Shown here: positions 18,137 to 27,039 of the stretch, piece by piece
How positions within the stretch are numbered: position 1 is the stretch's first letter
How the letters are laid out: each line of letters starts with the position of its first letter
Origin: Rs1 sp036960485
GTDB lineage: Bacteria; Pseudomonadota; Gammaproteobacteria; Pseudomonadales; Balneatricaceae
DNA: 64,000 nt
Assembly (NCBI GenBank): GCA_036960485.1
Contig: JBALXS010000005.1
Coordinates: 1 to 64,000 of the forward strand
Direction of reading: 5' to 3'
The notes under the pieces: generated by a model
The model's database searches: none
What the model saw: the letters and a program-made list of their open reading frames with translations, nothing else
Told to the model about the DNA's origin: nothing
Translations under genes and position numbers: made by a program

Positions 18137-18534
18137 GTAGAGGTATAAGTAGAGATGTAACAGAGTATTAGGAGTGAAAAGAGCGAGAGTAAATTGGCGA
18201 TAATATCAGTTCTTTAAAATAACTTCTTTGTGTCATAACCAGTTTTCTGCACTACTGGAATCAAGCGACGAAGCTGCAAGTTCCCTTGTATTGCCGCCTA
18301 AAATTTGGGCGAAATTATTGAAGCGGAGCAACAGGATGCTGCGAAGAGCGAATGCGCTATATATGGCGTTTACGAGCGGCTAAAACAACATTTCTGGATG
18401 CCCTTTAAATGTTTCTTCGACTATATGATGCACTCCAGATTTGAATCGAAGTAAGTCAATCTGTAGGGAACTGTACTTAAAACACCTTGTCGAATTTAGC
18501 TCATTTTTTATCTTTAGCTCTGAGGCTATTATTT
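18137..18534. other. Intergenic region with inverted R2 fragment
   Basis: About 400 bases between the MAPEG gene and the SnoaL-like gene. Positions 18283-18380 are an inverted, diverged copy of 16815-16913. Nothing else is recognisable. Confidence 0.5.
18283..18380 (-). repeat. Dispersed repeat R2, inverted right fragment
   Basis: Reverse complement aligns with 16815-16913 with only scattered changes (GCCGCTCGTAAACGCCATAT at one end, GGCGGCAATACAA at the other). With the main copy it brackets the TetR/MAPEG pair in inverted orientation. Confidence 0.78.
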
Positions 18535-18963
18535 ATGTATCGTGTGTTTCTCTCTCGTTATCTTTTATTATTGACTTTACTACCTGCCGCATTTAATGCT
18601 TATGCCGTGAATAATCAGGAGCTGACCAAAGCGGCAGTTAAGGTGTATTATTCTGCACTAGAAAATCACGACATTGCCAAGTTAGGAAGTTATTATGCCC
18701 AAGATATCACTTATGAAGATATCGCCACGGGCGAGGTAATTAAAGGCCGCGATCAAGCATTAGAATATGTTAAGTCATTTTTGGAATCCTCACCTGGCTT
18801 AAAGGTAAAGGCGACACAGGTTGTTTTTGATGCTGATTCAGCATCTGTTGAATGGGTGATGTCAGCGGGCAGCGGCAAAGATGCTTGGAGTGTGCGTGGT
18901 GCCAGTGTTATCAATCATAAGAATGGTCTGATGACACGTGTTTCTGACTATTGGAATAACTAA
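18535..18963 (+). CDS. Exported SnoaL/NTF2-like protein
   Basis: Secreted or periplasmic protein of 142 aa with a Sec signal peptide (residues ~1-25, cleavage predicted after AYA) followed by an NTF2-like cone fold of the SnoaL type: AVKVYYSALENHDIAKLGSY, EVIKGRDQALEYVKSFL, and the final GLMTRVSDYWN strand. Such domains can be ligand-binding or hydrolase/isomerase modules; no catalytic set is evident. ATG 18535 is preferred over the upstream TTG because GAGG lies nine bases ahead and the protein then starts with the signal peptide. It stands alone in a decayed region. Confidence 0.82.
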   Translation: MYRVFLSRYLLLLTLLPAAFNAYAVNNQELTKAAVKVYYSALENHDIAKLGSYYAQDITYEDIATGEVIKGRDQALEYVKSFLESSPGLKVKATQVVFDADSASVEWVMSAGSGKDAWSVRGASVINHKNGLMTRVSDYWNN

Positions 18964-19114
18964 TCATCATCGCCTAGAAGATATCTTGTATTAAGTAGTA
19001 TCGTGAACGAAAAATCGTAACAGAACGGGGGGAGGCTTTTTTCTTGCTTAAAGTCAAAAAGAGAACCTGATCCCGTTAATGTTTAAAATAGATCCTCTAA
19101 AATAGGCCGTTATA

Positions 19115-19357
19115 ATGAATTCTCGCGTTGTATCTGTTGAAGCAATTAATCATTAAACTCTTAAACTATCATTTGAAAATCAATAGATTATATTCTTCGA
19201 CACTAGCTCTTATTTTAAAAAAAGTATCTTTCAGGAGCTAAAAAATTTCAATTACTTCAAACAAGCATCCGTGGCTTTTGGTTCTGTAGAGTGGCCTCAT
19301 GAACAAGATTTTAGTAACGATACTCTTTACTTGCTTAGCACAGTATTAGATAGCTAA
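19115..19357 (+). pseudogene. DUF2442 family pseudogene (two in-frame stops)
   Basis: A single frame from ATG 19115 to TAA 19355-19357 reads like a complete DUF2442 protein of about 80 residues, interrupted by TAA at 19154 and TAG at 19184. Diagnostic segments are MNSRVVSVEAINH, then YFKQASVAFGSVEWPHEQDF and SNDTLYLLSTVLDS (the family's VEWPxGQD and DTLY motifs). DUF2442 proteins often pair with DUF4160 proteins in toxin-antitoxin-like loci; no partner remains here. Confidence 0.82.
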
Positions 19358-19483
19358 CGGTTTATTCTTCGAAAGCTATCTGTTTTTAAAGATGAGGATC
19401 TTGCGCGTATCAGGTTGTTAACTCAGCTAAATCTTTAAGTTTCTTAAAAATAAACTTCCCGATCCATCAAAACCAACTACGAG

Positions 19484-19612
19484 GCCGCCAATAATTTCGC
19501 ATAGAGTGTAGGAGCCTGTTGGCAATAGTGGGCGACCTTTTTATGTACCGGATGTACGATATTATGCGGTGCCATATGGCAAGGAGCGGCTTTGCTTACC
19601 TTAAATCATAAA
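19484..19612 (-). repeat. Dispersed repeat R2, inverted left fragment
   Basis: Reverse complement aligns with about 16705-16826: GGCACCGC, then TACATCCGGTACATAAAAAGG (against TACATCCTGTACATAAAAAGG) and AAATTATTGGC. Non-coding. Confidence 0.75.
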
Positions 19613-19730
19613 AAATAAATCAGTTAAAATTTTTTGAACTAAGAGCCTCATACAACACCCTACATCCACAATTTCAATATCCCCTCTATCGCTTACAAAC
19701 CAACCTATTTATCACACTCCGCTACCCTTA

Positions 19731-19800
19731 CGCAAAATGCGAAAAGCTATTTTTTAGTTCGCAAAACGAAAAAAACCATCAAAAAACGCTTTCGCACACC
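19731..19800 (+). promoter_or_regulatory. Motif cluster upstream of EPS operon 2
   Basis: Palindrome CGCAAAATGCG at 19731-19741, TTCGCAAAAC at 19758-19767 and TTTCGCACAC at 19790-19799, about 110-180 bases before the wza-like start. GCAAAATGC and TTTCGCA(A)CAC also occur before the first EPS gene, so a common regulator of both loci is plausible. Confidence 0.45.
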
Positions 19801-19910
19801 GCAAATAAAAACCAATAAATCCTTTAACATCAATATTTTAAAATAACTCCATAAGTTGGTACGCTTTCTGCAGGCTATAATAAAAGCGCGTTAATACCTA
19901 GGAGTACAAT

Positions 19911-21179
19911 ATGCCAACTATCCAGAGCCCTAAGCATCACCATATCGTTCTCACTAGTGTTGTTACGCTGCTTTTATCTGGCTGTGCTCAACACTCTTCA
20001 CTAGATTTAGACAAAGGGGATGTGCAGTTTTATGGCACGCCTGGCCACAAGGGTGATTTCCCAGTTCATCAGCAATCTTCAGCTGATTTATTCTCCGCAA
20101 ATCAAAATTGTAGAAAGCAAAAAAGCTTAGGGGCTGCATTAAGTTACCGCGCTAATAAAGCTTTAAGGCTGAAAAATGCTAGAGCGGTTGCCAATAAAAC
20201 CGACCCTGTGCTGGCACAAGGTTTACTGCTTAGCCCAGGTGATTTAATTGAATTACATATCGAAGATGGTGAGGGCTTTAATGGTCGTTATATCGTTGGT
20301 AACACCGGCTCTGTAAAAATACCTATTATTGGTAATCTGGCCGCTGCGGGTGCAACTACGAATACTTTAGAAACAAACATTGAATTAGCGTTGATACGCC
20401 AGCAAATATTTCAGCCAAGCAGTGCTATCGTCACTATTCAAGTGCTGCACTGGTCATCGATAGAAGTATCTGTTGGGGGAGCTGTGTTTCAGCCAGGTAG
20501 AGTACTAATCAATAACAAAGGGCCTAAAGCGATACGCGAAGATCATCTTGCTGCCATGGGCGATTATTCTACGACTCGCTTATTGTCAGAAGCACTAAGA
20601 GCCGCGGCGGGTATCAGGCCAGATGCAAAGTTAGATCAAATCATTTTAGTCCGCAAAGGATGGAAAGTTCGCGTTGACATGGCCGGTATTCTTTCTGGTA
20701 AGCCTGTGAAGGATTATCCACTGGTCGCAGGTGATCGCGTTATCGTACCAAGCACTGGCTGCTTTCAGCCTCATCTAGTGAGGCCTAGCCAGATCACTCC
20801 TAAAGGTTTTCGCGTTTTTATGTCAAACCTGATCGATTCCGCCAACGATAATAGTGGTGCAGCGATTAGTAAATATTCCACAAACTTACCTTATGGCACG
20901 CGCTTGTTACAAGCGGCGGTATCGGCAAACTGCGTGGGTGGCAAGAGCTTAACCAATGCGTCACGCAGGGTAGTACTATCCAGTAAAAACCCAATTACAG
21001 GGGAAACCCAAGTGATTGAACGCTCAGTTGAACGTCTTTTAACCATGCCGAGCAAAGGTGAAATTAATCCGTACTTGATGCCCAATGACGCGATTGCTTG
21101 CTATGACTCGAACATCACCAATTTTCGCGACATAGCCCGTACCATCACCGATTTTCTAACACCGTTAAAGTTATTGTAG
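19911..21179 (+). CDS. Polysaccharide export lipoprotein (Wza-like)
   Basis: Outer-membrane export channel component for EPS. A lipoprotein signal ends in the lipobox LLSGC (Cys25). Then comes a poly-export domain (LSPGDLIELHIEDGEGFNG, GSVKIPIIGNL) and SLBB-like domains (EVSVGGAVFQPGRVLI, LVAGDRVIVPSTG). At 422 aa it is a little longer than E. coli Wza. AGGAG is seven bases before the ATG. It heads the operon for a co-polymerase, polymerase, pyruvyl transferase and GT2, and acts with the co-polymerase to span the periplasm. Confidence 0.92.
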   Translation: MPTIQSPKHHHIVLTSVVTLLLSGCAQHSSLDLDKGDVQFYGTPGHKGDFPVHQQSSADLFSANQNCRKQKSLGAALSYRANKALRLKNARAVANKTDPVLAQGLLLSPGDLIELHIEDGEGFNGRYIVGNTGSVKIPIIGNLAAAGATTNTLETNIELALIRQQIFQPSSAIVTIQVLHWSSIEVSVGGAVFQPGRVLINNKGPKAIREDHLAAMGDYSTTRLLSEALRAAAGIRPDAKLDQIILVRKGWKVRVDMAGILSGKPVKDYPLVAGDRVIVPSTGCFQPHLVRPSQITPKGFRVFMSNLIDSANDNSGAAISKYSTNLPYGTRLLQAAVSANCVGGKSLTNASRRVVLSSKNPITGETQVIERSVERLLTMPSKGEINPYLMPNDAIACYDSNITNFRDIARTITDFLTPLKLL

Positions 21180-21186
21180 GTGTCTT

Positions 21187-22578
21187 ATGAAATATCCTCT
21201 TGCAACAGGTAGTCGATTCAATATATTTCGCGCACATGTTTATCGCATCTTAAAGCGTCCGTATTTAGTCGTTAGTCTAACTTCATATGCCTTGGTTGGT
21301 TTATTGGTAACGCTCTACTTAATGAAAACACCGGTATACACCAGCAATATGGAACTTGTGCTACCAGGCACCGGTAATAGTAGCAGCGTATCGTTAAATG
21401 GCATCGGGCAGATTGTGTCAAAAACAGATACGCCCTTTGCAGGTGGCGGGTTTAATCCGCGTATCAATTACAAAGAGATGCTTTCAAGTAGAAGAATCGT
21501 TGAAGGGGCAGCTGCTAGCTTAAATATCGCTACTAAAGATTTTGGCAAAGCTAAAGTTAAGTTGACCGAACAGACCTCGATTATTTTGTTAACGGTTAAA
21601 GGTGCAACGCGCAGTTTAGCGCAAGCCAAGGCCTTGGCTTTATATGAGTCATTACAACAAGAGTTAGATAACCTGCGCGCTGATGAAGTGTTACGTCGCG
21701 ATCAAAGTATTCAAAGTACGCTCAAGCAATATCAAGTACGTATGGATACTACCCGTAGCGCTATTATCGATTTTCAACAGAGTTCAATGCTCGTCTCGGA
21801 CAGCCAATTGGAGCAGTTGATTTTAACATTGGCGGGCCTAAAAGAGCGCAAAATTTACGCGGCAGCGGATGCAAAAAAACTACAAGCATATGTTAAGCAG
21901 TTAAGTAAAGAGCTTGGCGTTTCTCCTAAATTAGCAGGGCAAGCCTTTGCTTTACAATCAGATGTGGCCTTTAGAGCTTTTTCACAAGAGCTTGAAAAAA
22001 GTATTACTAAGCTTACTGAATACAGCTCGCGCTGGGGTGTAAATCACCCGAAGGTGATTGCCCAGCAAAAGCGTTTAAATTTAACACGTAGTTCAATTAA
22101 TAAGCGCAGTAGAAAGCTATTCGGCGTTAAAACTGCCGCCATCTTTAGCAACTTAAACTTAGAGGCAACGCCAAAACGCTCTAAATTGTTTGCTGATTTG
22201 ATAGATGCCTATGCCAATTATAAAGGGCAAGTATCAATGCTCGCCGACTTAGATAGTTCCATCAAACGCTTATCTATCAACTTAAAAATTTGTTCTAGTG
22301 AAATTATAGAATTAGAAAATCGACAACGAAAATTCAACATGGCTGAAGCGATCTATACTTCTGCCGCCGCAAGGATAGAGGCCAGCAGAGCAGATATATT
22401 TGCGTCTTATCCCGTTATACAAATGTTAGCTAACCCATCCTATCCAGAGTTACATAGTAGCCCTAATAAAATGATCGCACTCGCGGCGGCCATTGCAGGC
22501 TTTTCACTCATCACTTTTGGACTTTTCTTAATATGGCAACGAGCGCGGTTAATAAAACTACTACTGAAGAAAAGCTAG
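21187..22578 (+). CDS. Polysaccharide co-polymerase (Wzz/GumC-like), no kinase domain
   Basis: Inner-membrane chain-length regulator of EPS synthesis. There is a membrane segment near residues 28-48 and another near 433-453, with a large periplasmic region between that starts with a Wzz-like domain (TSNMELVLPGTG, MLSSRRIVEGAAASLNI) and continues as long heptad-rich coiled coils. No C-terminal tyrosine-kinase domain is present, so it belongs to the kinase-free PCP type. It follows the wza-like gene by 7 nt; its 3' end overlaps the start of the polymerase gene by 46 nt. Confidence 0.9.
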   Translation: MKYPLATGSRFNIFRAHVYRILKRPYLVVSLTSYALVGLLVTLYLMKTPVYTSNMELVLPGTGNSSSVSLNGIGQIVSKTDTPFAGGGFNPRINYKEMLSSRRIVEGAAASLNIATKDFGKAKVKLTEQTSIILLTVKGATRSLAQAKALALYESLQQELDNLRADEVLRRDQSIQSTLKQYQVRMDTTRSAIIDFQQSSMLVSDSQLEQLILTLAGLKERKIYAAADAKKLQAYVKQLSKELGVSPKLAGQAFALQSDVAFRAFSQELEKSITKLTEYSSRWGVNHPKVIAQQKRLNLTRSSINKRSRKLFGVKTAAIFSNLNLEATPKRSKLFADLIDAYANYKGQVSMLADLDSSIKRLSINLKICSSEIIELENRQRKFNMAEAIYTSAAARIEASRADIFASYPVIQMLANPSYPELHSSPNKMIALAAAIAGFSLITFGLFLIWQRARLIKLLLKKS

Positions 22579-23801
22579 TCTGGTACGCCATAGTGCTTAC
22601 TTATCCATTCTTTGCTTTCGGCGGTTTGTATGTAACAGGATCATTAATAGGCTGGCTAATTTTCGCGGTTGCGATGTTGCGTTGGTATTTTAATGGCAAA
22701 GAGCAAAACGCTTTTATTCCAGCCATTATTTGGTTGTGGATAGTATCTGGTTTGATATTACTTATCGCGCTCATCATCGCCCATGCAAACTGGGAATTAG
22801 GGTTTGCCAAAACCATAAAATCATCGATTGGCTGGGCGAAGGGCTGGGCCTTAATGCCGCTATTTTTGTTGTTAGGTGCCCTAGTTGATATTAAGCCCAG
22901 CATGATGGTGAGAGCGGCTTGTGTTGTTGCTTTCCACACGCTCATTTTTGCCTTCTTTTCAGTGGGGCTTTATTTTGCGGGAGCACCAGCAGATTTATTT
23001 GTCTCACCACTACAAGCGATTGGTGGACCTGGGCCAGATTTTTTTAAAGTCAGCCTTTATGGCTTAAACCCGGAGACGGGAGCAGGGCGCTGGCGCTTTT
23101 TTGCACCTTGGGCACCTGCCGCAGGATTCATGGCTTGTATATTATTAATTTTTTGCTCACAAGAGTAAAACCGCTTTTGGAGAAACCTTGGTATAGCAGG
23201 CAGTGTAGCGATGTGTTTACTGTCGCAATCACGTGCGGGATGGGCCATTTTCTTAATGTTAATGCCACTATTATTCTTACTAGGAAAGTTTAAAAACCCG
23301 CTAGGGTTGGTATTTATCGGTATCGCCATGTGCTGCTTATTTCTGGTGAGTGAAGTGATATACGATATTGTCAACACGGCTTATATGGATGTTAAAGCGG
23401 CGCGACCTGAGTCATCACGCGTACGCTCAGCACTGGCTAAAATAGCATTAGAGCGATGGGAGAGCGAAGCACCAATATGGGGACACGGCATTGTAGAGCG
23501 CGGGCCTAAAATAGTTGAGTTTATGCCGATCGGCACTCATCACAGTTGGTACGGTTTATTATTTGTAAAAGGCGCTGTCGGTATGTTGGCGCTGGCAATC
23601 CCGATGTTTATCACTTCGTTATACTTATTGTGCCAGAGCCAAAAAACACCGATTTTTGGTAGTGCGTTTTGCATGATCTTAGTTTTTATTTGTTATTCAT
23701 TTTTTGAGAATTTGGAGATTTTAGCCTACATATACTGGCCGGCATTGTTATGGATAGGTATGGCGCTAAACCCTCTTAAAGCAGGAGAAAAGTATGTTTA
23801 A
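22533..23801 (+). pseudogene. O-antigen ligase/EPS polymerase (Wzy-like) interrupted by one in-frame stop
   Basis: A multi-spanning inner-membrane polymerase or ligase of about 422 residues, broken by a single TAA at 23166-23168. The first part (22533-23165) carries ~6 membrane segments. The same frame resumes at once with NRFWRNLGIAGSVAMCLLSQ and then the Wzy hallmark QSRAGWAIFLML and WGHGIVERGPK...GTHHSWYGLLFVKG. No indel is involved. It might be a real nonsense mutation, read-through or a sequence error; reinitiation at ATG 23211 would give only the C-terminal half and its ribosome site is weak. The flanking EPS genes are intact. Confidence 0.85.
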
Positions 23802-24915
23802 AAAATATGACGCTCATATCGCTGGCTACTATGGAATGCAAAATAGTGGTGATGATGCCCTAATGTACGCCACAGTTTGGGGCGCTAAAGAAATCTTGCA
23901 CTGTGAGTCTACCAGCATTGGGCTGTATAACATTGATAATAGCGCTCAGGATCAGCCACTGCAGGTGAACCGCCAACGTCCGTTGTACTACAAGCAAGCA
24001 TTTTCAGGACAAAATAGATTAACTCAGTACCAAGCAGCGATCCAAAGTAAAGGCGTTATATTTGGCGGAGGTTCAGTGTTGCACAGTGTGTCTGATATTA
24101 ATCTTAAACGTCATCTAATGATGCTGGCGGGCAGAGCGAATAGCCGCGCTGTCGGTGTCAGCGTAGGCCCTTTTCAATCAATAGCGGCTGAAAAAGCCTG
24201 CACTGCTTTTTTAAATGAATGTGGCTTTGTGGGGGTAAGGGATCAGCAAAGTTTCGAGCTTGCGCAATCACTAGCGCCGCAAGCAAATCTTGAAAAAACT
24301 TTTGATTTAGCACCATTGTTACTTTACGCAGCCAAACAAACACTTAGCAATAGCCCGCGCCAAGGGATTGCTCTATCGCTATGTCCTGTAGCTGTTGATC
24401 CATCGGGATGTGTGGATGAGAAGGCAGAACACAAGCGTTTATTAGAGCTTTGCCATTTGCTTGAAAGCCTTTATAAAAGCACTGGTGAAGCGATTACCCT
24501 ATTAACCTTTAATGGCCATGATCAGTTGGGTGATTGGAAAATAAATAACGATATCAAGGCGTGTTTAGGGAATAAATTGCCGATTACCATCAAAGCATAT
24601 AACCCTAATCCATTTGCGGTTTTACAAGATTTGGCAAGTTACAAAGTAGTGATAAGTATGCGCTTACACGGCTCTATTTTGAGTTACTTAAAAAACACAC
24701 CAGTGATTTCCTTAAATTATCATGAGAAATGCCAGGGTTGGTGCACCCAGATCGGCCTTGCAAAAAATTATCAATTTAATCCTCAATGTTTAGATGTTGC
24801 AGGTATCAGGCAGCAAATAGAGCAAGGCCTAGAATACGGCTTTGCTCCATCATCATTAATTGTTGCCGACGCCTTAAAAAGTGCCTTAACAAATTGGAGT
24901 ACTAGCCATGAATGA
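23794..24915 (+). CDS. Polysaccharide pyruvyl transferase family protein
   Basis: Probable transferase adding a ketal-linked pyruvate to an EPS sugar, giving the polymer negative charge (PF04230, WcaK/CsaB family). Visible: GYYGMQNSGDDALMYA at the N-terminus, GVIFGGGSVLH, VGVSVGPFQS, and the C-terminal nucleotide/PEP region SMRLHGSILSYLKNTPVISL followed by YHEKCQGW. The length (373 aa) is normal. It overlaps the polymerase gene by 8 nt, with AGGAG upstream, and overlaps the next glycosyltransferase by 8 nt, so translation is coupled. It acts in the cytosol or at the membrane. Confidence 0.9.
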   Translation: MFKKYDAHIAGYYGMQNSGDDALMYATVWGAKEILHCESTSIGLYNIDNSAQDQPLQVNRQRPLYYKQAFSGQNRLTQYQAAIQSKGVIFGGGSVLHSVSDINLKRHLMMLAGRANSRAVGVSVGPFQSIAAEKACTAFLNECGFVGVRDQQSFELAQSLAPQANLEKTFDLAPLLLYAAKQTLSNSPRQGIALSLCPVAVDPSGCVDEKAEHKRLLELCHLLESLYKSTGEAITLLTFNGHDQLGDWKINNDIKACLGNKLPITIKAYNPNPFAVLQDLASYKVVISMRLHGSILSYLKNTPVISLNYHEKCQGWCTQIGLAKNYQFNPQCLDVAGIRQQIEQGLEYGFAPSSLIVADALKSALTNWSTSHE

Positions 24916-25858
24916 ACTAAATTTTACTGTCATTATTCCGCTTTATAATAAAGAAGGGCATATCCTACGAGCACTAGAGAGCGTGCAGTGTCAAAAATAC
25001 GCAGCGGCGCAAATTATCGTTATTGACGATGGCTCTACCGACGCAGGCGCGGCGCTTGTAAAAGCGGCTAATATTGAAAACTTACAGCTGGTGCAACAAG
25101 CTAATGCGGGTGTCTCAAACGCCAGAAACAGAGGCATTGCTTTAGCTAAATATAAATACATCGCTTTTTTAGATGCCGACGATCAGTGGTTACCTTTATA
25201 TCTTGAAGAGACCGCAAGGTTGATTAAAAAATTTCCACAGGCGGGTGTCTTTGGCACCCGTTATCAAATTGTAGAAGAGGACAAAGCAGGAGGGGAGCGC
25301 TATGTGGATGCAAAAATCCATATCGATGACATCGATCCAACAGGTGTGATACTAACCGATTATTTTGATATAGCGTCACGCGGTGATTTGCCGTTTACTA
25401 TGTCTAGCGTGACTTTCAGGAAATCATTATTTGATAATATTGATGCTTTCCCAGAGGGTGAGCGACTTGGAGAGGATCAGGATGTGTTTTGTCGTGCTGC
25501 TTTAAGGAGCTCTATTGCGTATTCAAACAACATTCATTCTTTATACCATCGTGATGCACAAAATCGAGCTTGCCTACTAAATATTCCGCACCAAGAATGC
25601 CCTTTTAGCATTCGATTAACCAAGCAAGCATTGCAAATGCCACATCGTAAAGACACTCAAATCAGCATGTTGCGCTGCAGTGCGGCTCATTTATGTCATA
25701 TAGCGAAAATAAATATCAAGGTTGGGCGCTTTCAACAAGCAAGATCATTGCTGGCAGACCCGCGATGTAAATTAAAACTTAAGCATTTGTGTGTTCTATA
25801 CAGCTTATCTTGGGTAAAACAGTTTACAGGTTTGTTTTTTGGATTGCGTCACAGTTAA
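24908..25858 (+). CDS. Family 2 glycosyltransferase
   Basis: GT-A fold glycosyltransferase (GT2) that adds a sugar to the lipid-linked EPS intermediate in the cytosol. N-terminal motifs are clear: FTVIIPLYNKEGHILRAL, IIVIDDGSTD, GVSNARNRGIALAKY, and the metal-binding LDADDQW (Asp-x-Asp). GERLGEDQDVFCRAAL fits the acceptor/base region. The C-terminal ~80 residues are helical without a membrane span. It ends the EPS operon; a strong hairpin follows at 25914. Donor and acceptor are unknown. Confidence 0.92.
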   Translation: MNELNFTVIIPLYNKEGHILRALESVQCQKYAAAQIIVIDDGSTDAGAALVKAANIENLQLVQQANAGVSNARNRGIALAKYKYIAFLDADDQWLPLYLEETARLIKKFPQAGVFGTRYQIVEEDKAGGERYVDAKIHIDDIDPTGVILTDYFDIASRGDLPFTMSSVTFRKSLFDNIDAFPEGERLGEDQDVFCRAALRSSIAYSNNIHSLYHRDAQNRACLLNIPHQECPFSIRLTKQALQMPHRKDTQISMLRCSAAHLCHIAKINIKVGRFQQARSLLADPRCKLKLKHLCVLYSLSWVKQFTGLFFGLRHS

Positions 25859-25913
25859 GTTGTGTTGGATATTATGTTTCTAAGTACTAGTAAGGTTCAT
25901 CAAAAATTATCAT

Positions 25914-25945
25914 GATGCCACTGCAATGCAAATTGCAGTGGCATC
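25914..25945. terminator. Hairpin terminator between convergent EPS operon and pirin gene
   Basis: Perfect 14-bp stem GATGCCACTGCAAT / ATTGCAGTGGCATC closed by a GCAA tetraloop. On the minus strand it is followed by ATGATAATTTTTG, so it best terminates the pirin gene, but it can also stop the EPS operon from the other side. Confidence 0.8.
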
Positions 25946-26017
25946 ACTCTGGCTAGCGTTGAGAAGGCTGATGCTACAACAACAGGCTGAAGGCAAAGAA
26001 TATACCTAGCAAAACTT

Positions 26018-26866
26018 TTAACTAGGTGATTTCAATTGTCTAAGGTATTGGGGATTGCGAAAATCCTGCAAAGCTTGTTCAATCTCTTCATGTTTATTCA
26101 TCACAAAAGGGCCGTATTGCACTAATGGCTCATCAATTGGTTGGCCACTTAATACTAGTAAGTCAGCACCTTGTGCTCCCGCTATTAGCGCTAAGGTTTC
26201 ACCTGTACTGTAAATACCTAGCTGACGCTTGTTGACTGAATCTGTATAGCCTCTATAGACATATACCACTGCCGGGTTATTTTCAGCAAAAGATAAATCA
26301 ATACTTTCATTAGGCTTTAACTGCACATCCAAAAACACAGCCTGCGCCGAACTTTTTGGTAACGGGCCTTGATAAGCTTGTTGATCGATATTTATAGCAC
26401 CAGCAATAACACGTACTAGGCCACCCTCAGGTAATTGTTGTTCTATAATATTGTGGCTGCCAATTTCTTGATAAGCCGCGGGTTTCATCTTTTGCGCTGC
26501 TGGTAAATTCAACCAAATTTGAAAACCATGTAATAAGCCTTCTTCTTGTTCGGGCATTTCTGAGTGCAATACACCTGCACCCGCGGTCATCCATTGCACA
26601 TCACCAGGTGCAATAACTCCCTCATTACCCATGTGATCCCGATGGCGCATACGTCCGGCTTTCATATAAGTAATGGTTTCAAAGCCTCGGTGAGGGTGCT
26701 CCGGGAAGCCGGCTAAATAATCGTCAGCTTGGTCAGAATTGATTTCATCGATCATTAAAAAAGGGTTCATCGCTTGTTGCACTTGTCGGCCACCTAAGCG
26801 ATGAATTTTTACACCCGCGCCATCTTGCGTTGGTTGTGCATCCAATACTTTGGTTAACTTTCTCAT
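26018..26866 (-). CDS. Pirin family protein (YhaK/YhhW-like)
   Basis: Bicupin metal-binding protein; E. coli relatives have quercetin 2,3-dioxygenase activity or act as redox sensors. Metal ligands are visible: His57 and His59 in PEHPHRGFETIT, and His101 and Glu103 in GAGVLHSEMPEQ. The N-terminal cupin is well conserved and a C-terminal pirin domain follows (to residue 282). AGGAGA is seven bases before the start. It lies downstream of the GS-HQR and DoxX genes in one direction, with a 15-bp inverted repeat in the gap. Confidence 0.92.
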   Translation of the reverse strand: MRKLTKVLDAQPTQDGAGVKIHRLGGRQVQQAMNPFLMIDEINSDQADDYLAGFPEHPHRGFETITYMKAGRMRHRDHMGNEGVIAPGDVQWMTAGAGVLHSEMPEQEEGLLHGFQIWLNLPAAQKMKPAAYQEIGSHNIIEQQLPEGGLVRVIAGAINIDQQAYQGPLPKSSAQAVFLDVQLKPNESIDLSFAENNPAVVYVYRGYTDSVNKRQLGIYSTGETLALIAGAQGADLLVLSGQPIDEPLVQYGPFVMNKHEEIEQALQDFRNPQYLRQLKSPS

Positions 26867-26936
26867 CTATGTTCTCCTGTTACGAACTAAATAGCATCTC
26901 TGCTCATTGCTGTCAGGTTAAAAAATGTAAGCCCTG

Positions 26937-27025
26937 TAACTCATTGATTTGTGGTTCTCTGTTATGATTAAAGGGCTGCTCTTCAACAAAATAATACTTG
27001 TCGTTAGCGTCAAATCAATGAGTTA
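26937..27025. repeat. 15-bp inverted repeat between pirin and GS-HQR genes
   Basis: Perfect arms TAACTCATTGATTTG (26937-26951) and CAAATCAATGAGTTA (27011-27025), separated by 59 bases, just outside the 3' end of the GS-HQR gene. It may be a long-loop RNA structure that tunes read-through into the pirin gene, or an old insertion scar. Confidence 0.6.
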
Positions 27026-27039
27026 GCGAGCAACAAAAA

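Larger units (their letters stand above)
18964..19910. other. Decayed region and EPS operon leader
   Basis: About 950 bases without an intact gene. It contains the DUF2442 pseudogene (19115-19357), an inverted R2 fragment (19484-19612) and, at 19690-19910, the AT-rich leader of the EPS operon with the inverted-repeat motifs listed separately. Confidence 0.6.
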
